This document shows positions 33,668-37,938 of a DNA stretch of 37,938 bases, one piece after another. Source of the stretch: an uncultured Atopobiaceae bacterium (lineage in GTDB: Bacteria; Actinomycetota; Coriobacteriia; Coriobacteriales; Atopobiaceae); contig CALUHH010000024.1 in assembly GCA_944320385.1 (NCBI GenBank), positions 1 through 37,938 of the forward strand. Reading direction: 5' to 3'. The notes beneath the pieces were generated by a model. It did not search any database. It saw nothing but the letters and a program-made list of their open reading frames with translations, and was not told the DNA's origin. Each line of letters opens with the position of its first letter. Positions within the stretch are counted from its first letter, which is position 1. The translations under genes and the position numbers were made by a program.

Positions 33668-33741
33668 GGTTGACAATCTCGTCAGGTTACCGTGTCAACC
33701 CTTCGAGGGTTGACACGGTAACCTGACGAGATTGTCAACCC
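33667..33741. repeat. 75-bp perfect palindrome, two TTGACA..TGTCAA elements
   Basis: Two 36-bp arms (33667-33702 and 33706-33741) are exact reverse complements around a 3-bp centre TCG. Each arm is one copy of the TTGACA..CGTCAGGTTA..TGTCAA element seen singly at 8295-8323, and each arm also folds on itself by its ends. It lies between the stop of the spermidine-synthase-like gene and the htpG promoter. It resembles an inverted pair of REP elements. Confidence 0.92.
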
Positions 33742-33767
33742 GGCAAGATCGTCAACTTTCAGGCCGC

Positions 33768-34616
33768 TCAGTCGTCGAGAAGGACCTCGCCCAGGAAGTC
33801 CGCGTCAAAGGGGATGGCGTCCGTCAGGCCGAGCTCGCCGTCGGAGGCCGCGACCAGGTAGTTGTCCTCGCCAGCGTGCTCCTCGTCGGTCGCCGGCGCC
33901 ACCTCGACGTGCGAGAAGACCGTGAGCGCCGTCGCCACCACGGAGCGCAGGAAGCTCACGTCCGCGCCGCCGTCGCGCGACACCACGTTCGCCAGGCAGA
34001 CCCCGCCCGGGGCGAGGGAGCGCCGGACCGCCCGCAGGGCCTCGGCGGTCGCGAGCGCCCGGACCGGTTCCGCGCCGACGAAGGCGTCGAGCACGACCGC
34101 GTCGTAGGGCCCGGCGCCGGCCTCGAGGAAGGCGCGGCCGTCGTCGCAGATGACGCGCAGCTCGCCGCCGCCCTCGCGGGCGAGCGCGACGGCCTCGTCG
34201 AGGAAGAACCAGCGGCGCGCCGCGTCGATGACGGCCGGGTCGATCTCCACGACGTCGGTGCGGACGCCCGGGTGGCCTGCCGCGACGAGCTTGGGGAACG
34301 CGAACCCTCCCCCGCCGACCGCCAGGACGCGACGGGCATCGGGCCGCAGCTCGAAGAGGCGGCCGAAGGCGCGGTAGTACGCAAAGACCGGCTCCATGCG
34401 GCGCGCGCCGAGATAGGTGGCCGACTGGTAGACGCCGCCGGTGCGCAGCACGCGCACGCGCTCGCCGGCGTCGTCGCGCGTGGTGTAGACGAGCGCGGGG
34501 CCGCCCGCCGTGCGCACGAGGTGGGGGCGCACGCACCAGAGCCAGCGCGCCGCCGCGGCAGACAGCGCCGCGCCCGCAACAGCCAGCGCGACCCGCACGT
34601 TCTTCTCGCCCCTCAT
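33768..34616 (-). CDS. Membrane-anchored spermidine-synthase-like protein
   Basis: A 282-residue protein with one N-terminal membrane helix (VRVALAVAGAALSAAAARWL, about 7-27), then a spermidine-synthase/Rossmann methyltransferase domain. The cofactor-binding loop is VLAVGGGGFAFPKLV and the acidic pocket VVEIDPAVIDAARRWF; DAFVG in the next strand is also typical. The classical substrate-binding aspartates of SpeE cannot be assigned with certainty, so it may be an uncharacterised SAM-dependent enzyme. GGGAGGGAGGTAGC precedes the ATG at 34616. Its start MRGEKNVRV is encoded by one copy of the CGAGAAGAACG motif. It is divergent from yaaA. Confidence 0.82.
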   Translation of the reverse strand: MRGEKNVRVALAVAGAALSAAAARWLWCVRPHLVRTAGGPALVYTTRDDAGERVRVLRTGGVYQSATYLGARRMEPVFAYYRAFGRLFELRPDARRVLAVGGGGFAFPKLVAAGHPGVRTDVVEIDPAVIDAARRWFFLDEAVALAREGGGELRVICDDGRAFLEAGAGPYDAVVLDAFVGAEPVRALATAEALRAVRRSLAPGGVCLANVVSRDGGADVSFLRSVVATALTVFSHVEVAPATDEEHAGEDNYLVAASDGELGLTDAIPFDADFLGEVLLDD

Positions 34617-34632
34617 GCTACCTCCCTCCCTC

Positions 34633-34652
34633 TTGGCGATAATGATAGCCAG
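34633..34652. promoter_or_regulatory. Shared AT-rich core between divergent genes
   Basis: TTGGCGATAATGATAGCCAG sits in a 66-bp gap and offers -10-like GATAAT on the plus strand and TATCAT on the minus strand, with TGGC/GCCA inverted ends. It is probably the promoter zone of both yaaA and the spermidine-synthase-like gene. Confidence 0.4.
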
Positions 34653-34682
34653 CCGTCGTGACGTGTGACCGAGGGAGGTCGC

Positions 34683-35438
34683 GTGGAGCTCAGAATCATC
34701 ACCTCGCCCGCCAAGAAGATGCGGGCCCAGGACGCGCCGCCCTGGCCGGCGCGCGACCCGGCCTTCCTCGACCGTTCGGAGCCGCTCGTACGCGCCCTGC
34801 AGGGCCTCTCGCGCGACGAGGCGCAGGCGCTCTGGGGCTGCAGTGACCGGCTCGCCGACCTCAACTACGAGCGCCTCCGGAGGATGGACCTGCGGCGCGG
34901 CGCCGCCGCGGCGGCCGTTGCCTACGAGGGCATCCAGTACACGCACATGGCGCCCGCGGTCATGGACGAGCGCGAGCTCGCCTGGCTCGACGGCCACCTG
35001 CGCATCCTCTCGGGGCTCTACGGGATGCTGCGCCCGCTCGACGGCGTGGTGCCCTACCGCCTGGAGATGCAGGCGCGCCTCTCCGTCGACGGGGCGCACG
35101 ACCTGTATGCGTTCTGGGGCGACGCCCTCTACGAGGCGCTCGCCGCCGAGGGGTGCGAGCTCGTCGTCAACGTCGCCTCGGTCGAGTACGCCCGCGCGGT
35201 CACGCCCTTCGTGCGGCCGGACGGCCCGCAGGTCCTGACCTGCCTCTTCGGGGTGCTGCGCGACGGGCGCCTGCGGCAGCCCGCCACCGAGGCCAAGGCC
35301 GCGCGCGGGACCTTCATCCGCTGGTGCGCGGAGCGCGGCGTTGCGGAGCCCGGGGAGCTGCGCGCCTTCGCGGAGCGCGGCTACGCGCTGGACGAGGCGC
35401 GCTCCGACGCGGGGACGCTCGTCTTCGTGCGCGCATAG
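34683..35438 (+). CDS. yaaA: YaaA-family peroxide-stress protein
   Basis: A 251-residue protein of the YaaA/DUF328 family, which in E. coli lowers free iron during peroxide stress. Family marks are the N-terminal LRIITSPAKKM, YEGIQYTHMAP, LSGLYGMLRPLDGVVPYRLEM and NVASVEYARAV. I chose the GTG at 34683, with GAGGGAGGTCGC upstream; an in-frame ATG 18 nt upstream has no ribosome binding site. It precedes the TerB-domain gene by 59 nt, which contains a GC hairpin, so it is probably a separate unit. Confidence 0.9.
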   Translation: MELRIITSPAKKMRAQDAPPWPARDPAFLDRSEPLVRALQGLSRDEAQALWGCSDRLADLNYERLRRMDLRRGAAAAAVAYEGIQYTHMAPAVMDERELAWLDGHLRILSGLYGMLRPLDGVVPYRLEMQARLSVDGAHDLYAFWGDALYEALAAEGCELVVNVASVEYARAVTPFVRPDGPQVLTCLFGVLRDGRLRQPATEAKAARGTFIRWCAERGVAEPGELRAFAERGYALDEARSDAGTLVFVRA

Positions 35439-35444
35439 GCGGCC

Positions 35445-35461
35445 GGGGCGCGCGCCGCCCC
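35445..35461 (+). terminator. GC hairpin between yaaA and the TerB gene
   Basis: GGGGCG/CGCCCC with a CGCGC loop, 7 nt past the yaaA stop. It lacks a poly-T tail, so termination may be partial. Confidence 0.45.
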
Positions 35462-35497
35462 GCACGGGTATCATGGCGCCAGGGCAGAGGAGGTGAC

Positions 35498-37063
35498 ATG
35501 GCGGACATCGACCGCATCATCGAGCAGATCGTCGCGGCCAGCCGCACCAAGGCGGGCCGCGCCTTCGCCAGCTCCAAGGTCTACGGCAGCGAGCCCATCC
35601 TCATGCGCGGCTCGCAGCTCGCGAGCTACCTGCCCGAGCCCGTCCGCCAGATGCGCGCGCTCGCCCGCCGCCCCGAGGCCCGCTCCTGGACCGACGCGCG
35701 CCTGTTCGTGGAGCAGGCCCGCCTCATGGAGGCCTACGAGGACGACTGCCCCTACGCCGGCACGTTCCAGAGCTACTTCCCCACCTACGACGTGATGGAC
35801 AACCAGCAGCTCAGGGGCTACTTCACCTGGCGCGCGCGGGTCCGGCGCGGCGAGGTCGAGAAGACCTCGACGTCGTTTGCCTACGTGTACCTCTACGAGC
35901 TCATCAACGGCGTCGGCGCCGAGCCGGGCGAGCCGGCCTTCCGCGCCATCGAGTCGTTCTGGCGCGCCTACCGCGAGCTCGAGCCCGCGCTCGACCGCTA
36001 CGTGCGCCCCTGGCTCGTGGACTACGTGGTCTACCACGGACTCGGCCCCGAACTCGCCCTCCCCTACGCCGACGTCGAGCACGACCGTGCCGTCGGCGTC
36101 CTCGCCCGGGCGCAGGAGGCCGCCCTCGCGCAGGCGCCCGCGCGCGGCGGACGCCGGGAGCCGCGCGCCTACGGGGCGGACCGCGCAGCCGACGAGCGCC
36201 TCCTCGACGCCCTCGATACGCTCTCGACCCATCGGATCTGCGAGTCGCGCCTCTACCGCGACGAGCCCGACGCCGTGCGCGACGTCACCCGCGCGGTCTT
36301 TGACCGGCTCGCGCGCTACTACCACGGGGGCCGCACGCAAGACCTCGTGGAGAGCCTCTTCGGCGCGCGCCGGGCGATGCCGCACCTGATGTTTGCCTCC
36401 GCGGTCTTCTACCCGGGCGGAAGGCACGAGGACTGCGTCTACCAGCTGGGCGAGACGCGCACCTACGAGTGCCGCGGCGGCATCTGGACCTGTACCGCAC
36501 TTCACGACGGGGGCGGGCGCAGCGCCAAGCTCGGCCAGGTCCTGCGCGCCGTGGACCGCCAGCTCCGGACGGCGCTGGACTACCCCCACCCCCTCAAGGA
36601 GCGCGGGGACCCCAAGTACCTGACGCAGCTCATCGACCGCGAGATCCGCGACTACCTGGCGTGGAGGGAGGCCCACGCGCCCGTGCGCGTGGAGATCGAC
36701 CTCTCCAAGCTCGCCGGCATCCGCTCGGCCGCGGCCGTGACCCGCGAGGCCCTGCTCGTGGACGAGGAGCGCGAGGAGAGGCCGGAGGCCGTGGCCGCGG
36801 TGCCCGAGGTCGCGACGCCGACCGATTCCGCGCCGGCGCAGGCCGAGAAGAACGACGACCTGGGGCTCGCCGCCGAGGAGCGGGGGCTCCTCGAGGACCT
36901 TCTCGCCGGGCGGCCGGCGCGGGCGGCGCAGGCCGACCTGCTCGTCGACGCGATCAACGAGAAGCTCTTTGACCTGGTGGGCGACACCGTCCTGGAGTTT
37001 GACGAGACGGGGTCACCTGTGCTCGTGGAGGACTACGTCGACGACGTGCGCTCGGCGTTGTGA
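35498..37063 (+). CDS. sngA: TerB-domain protein, SngA-like (Shango)
   Basis: A 521-residue cytosolic protein. The N-terminal half resembles TerB_N: LFVEQARLMEAYEDDCPYAG (about 68-87) followed by SYFPTYDVMDNQQLRGYFTW and VYLYELINGVG. The final part (about 440-521, LLEDLLAGRPARAAQADLLV then LFDLVGDTVLEFDE...VLVEDYVDDV) resembles TerB_C. The middle is rich in Arg and aromatic residues. In Shango anti-phage systems a TerB-domain protein (SngA) is encoded with an ATPase (SngB) and a helicase (SngC); here the ATPase follows directly. GAGGAGGTGAC precedes the ATG at 35498. The match is made from remembered family features and needs a profile search. Confidence 0.75.
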   Translation: MADIDRIIEQIVAASRTKAGRAFASSKVYGSEPILMRGSQLASYLPEPVRQMRALARRPEARSWTDARLFVEQARLMEAYEDDCPYAGTFQSYFPTYDVMDNQQLRGYFTWRARVRRGEVEKTSTSFAYVYLYELINGVGAEPGEPAFRAIESFWRAYRELEPALDRYVRPWLVDYVVYHGLGPELALPYADVEHDRAVGVLARAQEAALAQAPARGGRREPRAYGADRAADERLLDALDTLSTHRICESRLYRDEPDAVRDVTRAVFDRLARYYHGGRTQDLVESLFGARRAMPHLMFASAVFYPGGRHEDCVYQLGETRTYECRGGIWTCTALHDGGGRSAKLGQVLRAVDRQLRTALDYPHPLKERGDPKYLTQLIDREIRDYLAWREAHAPVRVEIDLSKLAGIRSAAAVTREALLVDEEREERPEAVAAVPEVATPTDSAPAQAEKNDDLGLAAEERGLLEDLLAGRPARAAQADLLVDAINEKLFDLVGDTVLEFDETGSPVLVEDYVDDVRSAL

Positions 37064-37079
37064 CAATCACCCCCATAAC

Positions 37080-37098
37080 CGAACACTTGTGCTATTAT
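37080..37098 (+). promoter_or_regulatory. Candidate promoter before sngB
   Basis: An extended -10 element TGCTATTAT (37090-37098) lies 32 nt before the ATPase start, in clearly AT-rich DNA. It overlaps CGAACACTTGTGC (37080-37092), which weakly resembles an SOS box (CGAAC-N4-GT..). The box has two mismatches and should be treated with caution. Confidence 0.4.
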
Positions 37099-37129
37099 TT
37101 TTCTCTCAGACACGTGGAGAGGAGCGCGC

Positions 37130-37938
37130 ATGGGCGACGTACGAGTTCCCAAGCGCATAGCGGCGGTCATCATCAACTCGCTCAAGGGCGGCGTCGTGCC
37201 GCGCATCGGGTTGCCCTACGTCACCGTGGGTCGCGAGCGCGAGATCGGCGCGCTGCTGCACGACCTCGACCTCGTGGCGGACGGCGGCGCGAGCTTCCGC
37301 TTCCTCGTGGGCCGCTACGGCGCGGGCAAGAGCTTCCTGCTGCAGACCATCCGCACGCACGCCATGGGCAAGGGCTTTGTGGTGGCCGATGCCGACCTCT
37401 CCCCCGAGCGGCGCCTCCAGGGCGGTCAGGGCCAGGGACTCGCCACCTACCGCGAGCTCGTGCGCAACCTCTCCACCAAGACGCGGCCCGAGGGCGGTGC
37501 GCTCCAGCTCGTGCTGGACCGCTGGGTCGCCGCCCTGCGGGACGCGGACGACCCCGAGTCCGCGCTCGCGGCGCAGCTCGCGCCCATCCAGGAGCTCGTC
37601 TGCGGCTTCGACTTCTCGCAGGTGCTCAGGCTCTACTGGGGCGCGAGCCTCGAGGGGGACGACGAGCGCCGCGCCGGCGTGGTCAGGTGGCTGCGCGGCG
37701 AGTTTCGCACCAAGACCGAGGCGCGCGCGGAGCTCGGCGTCAACGCCTGCATCACGGACGACACCTGGTACGAGTACCTCAAGCTCTTCGCGCAGTTCCT
37801 CGTGGGCGCCGGCTACCAGGGCCTCATCGTCCTCATCGACGAGCTGGTCAACCTCTACAAGATCCCCAACGCCACGTCGCGCCAGTACAACTACGAGAAG
37901 ATCCTCACCATGTACAACGACACGCTCCAGGGCAAGGC
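37130..37938 (+). CDS. sngB: BrxD-like (DUF2791) P-loop ATPase, SngB-like, cut by the right edge
   Basis: The first 269 codons of an ATPase; the window ends inside it. It starts MGDVRVPKRIAAVIINSLKG and has Walker A GRYGAGKS at 61-68 and Walker B LIVLIDE at 232-238. The VGRYGAGKSFLLQTIR, TKTRPEGGALQLVLDRW and LIVLIDELVNLYKI segments match the DUF2791/BrxD family that accompanies BREX and Shango systems. With the TerB-domain gene 66 nt upstream, it is most likely SngB of a Shango system; a DEAD/DEAH-type helicase (SngC) is expected next but is outside the window. GGAGAGGAG precedes the ATG. Confidence 0.8.
   Translation, partial: MGDVRVPKRIAAVIINSLKGGVVPRIGLPYVTVGREREIGALLHDLDLVADGGASFRFLVGRYGAGKSFLLQTIRTHAMGKGFVVADADLSPERRLQGGQGQGLATYRELVRNLSTKTRPEGGALQLVLDRWVAALRDADDPESALAAQLAPIQELVCGFDFSQVLRLYWGASLEGDDERRAGVVRWLRGEFRTKTEARAELGVNACITDDTWYEYLKLFAQFLVGAGYQGLIVLIDELVNLYKIPNATSRQYNYEKILTMYNDTLQGK

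Larger units (their letters stand above)
208..36853. repeat. Dispersed 10-mer CGAGAAGRAC (31 copies)
   Basis: Thirteen copies read on the plus strand and eighteen on the minus strand by manual count. Plus-strand starts: 11015, 11407, 15070, 15454, 15702, 17190, 22456, 24138, 25317, 27058, 29117, 33776, 36844. Minus-strand copies start (plus coordinate) at 208, 4529, 4547, 8738, 10210, 11096, 11282, 13946, 14673, 15560, 19897, 21876, 25570, 27429, 28284, 29820, 30990, 34599. They lie in all frames of coding sequence and in at least seven intergenic sites. Most are followed by G or C. Confidence 0.8.

Overview
The window is G+C-rich (roughly two-thirds by eye) bacterial chromosome. Strong AGGAGG-type ribosome binding sites, frequent GTG starts, short intergenic gaps, a twin-arginine-type lipoprotein and the gene content (long OppA and OppC, PadR-HAAS pair, MoxR/transglutaminase locus) suggest a host-associated actinobacterium of class Coriobacteriia, perhaps an Olsenella/Atopobium relative. 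This placement is inference; there is no rRNA in the window. I see no tRNA, rRNA, CRISPR array, transposase or prophage gene.

Layout. 1-8.3 kb: a complete oligopeptide ABC importer read right to left (oppA, oppB, oppC, oppD, oppF, then a small membrane protein). OppA and OppC are both unusually long. 8.3-14.1 kb, minus strand: a GNAT acetyltransferase, an MFS transporter, a small plus-strand peptide resembling type I toxins, an XRE/TPR regulator translationally coupled to a membrane protein, and a PepF-like M3 oligopeptidase, so peptide uptake and peptide cleavage lie near each other. 14.2-18.8 kb: a DegV-family lipid-binding protein, murI, a PadR regulator overlapping a HAAS-domain membrane protein, and a SlyD-like FKBP isomerase. 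18.8-19.7 kb: a HigBA-like toxin-antitoxin pair behind a promoter whose -35/-10 spacer holds a LexA/SOS-box-like sequence. 19.7-26.9 kb, minus strand: GH2 beta-galactosidase, O-acetylhomoserine sulfhydrylase, class II fumarase and a SixA-CHAD fusion. 27.1-31.3 kb: MoxR ATPase and a 1072-residue DUF58-transglutaminase fusion. 31.5-35.4 kb: htpG, a membrane-anchored spermidine-synthase-like protein and yaaA. From 35.5 kb to the right edge: a TerB-domain protein and the start of a BrxD-like P-loop ATPase, which together look like the first two genes of a Shango-type anti-phage system.

The most unusual content is repetitive DNA. (i) The 10-mer CGAGAAGRAC occurs 31 times by my count, on both strands, in every reading frame and between genes, like a DNA uptake sequence. 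(ii) Two intergenic arrays have a strict 41-bp period and run as forward units meeting inverted units. (iii) A third array has a 19-bp period and is built on 8-bp palindromes. (iv) Palindromes with a GGGGACNGTCCCC core lie against gene ends, and two or three of them supply the stop codon. (v) A TTGACA..CGTCAGGTTA..TGTCAA element occurs once alone and once as a 75-bp near-continuous palindrome. These families overlap: the 41-bp unit contains the 10-mer.
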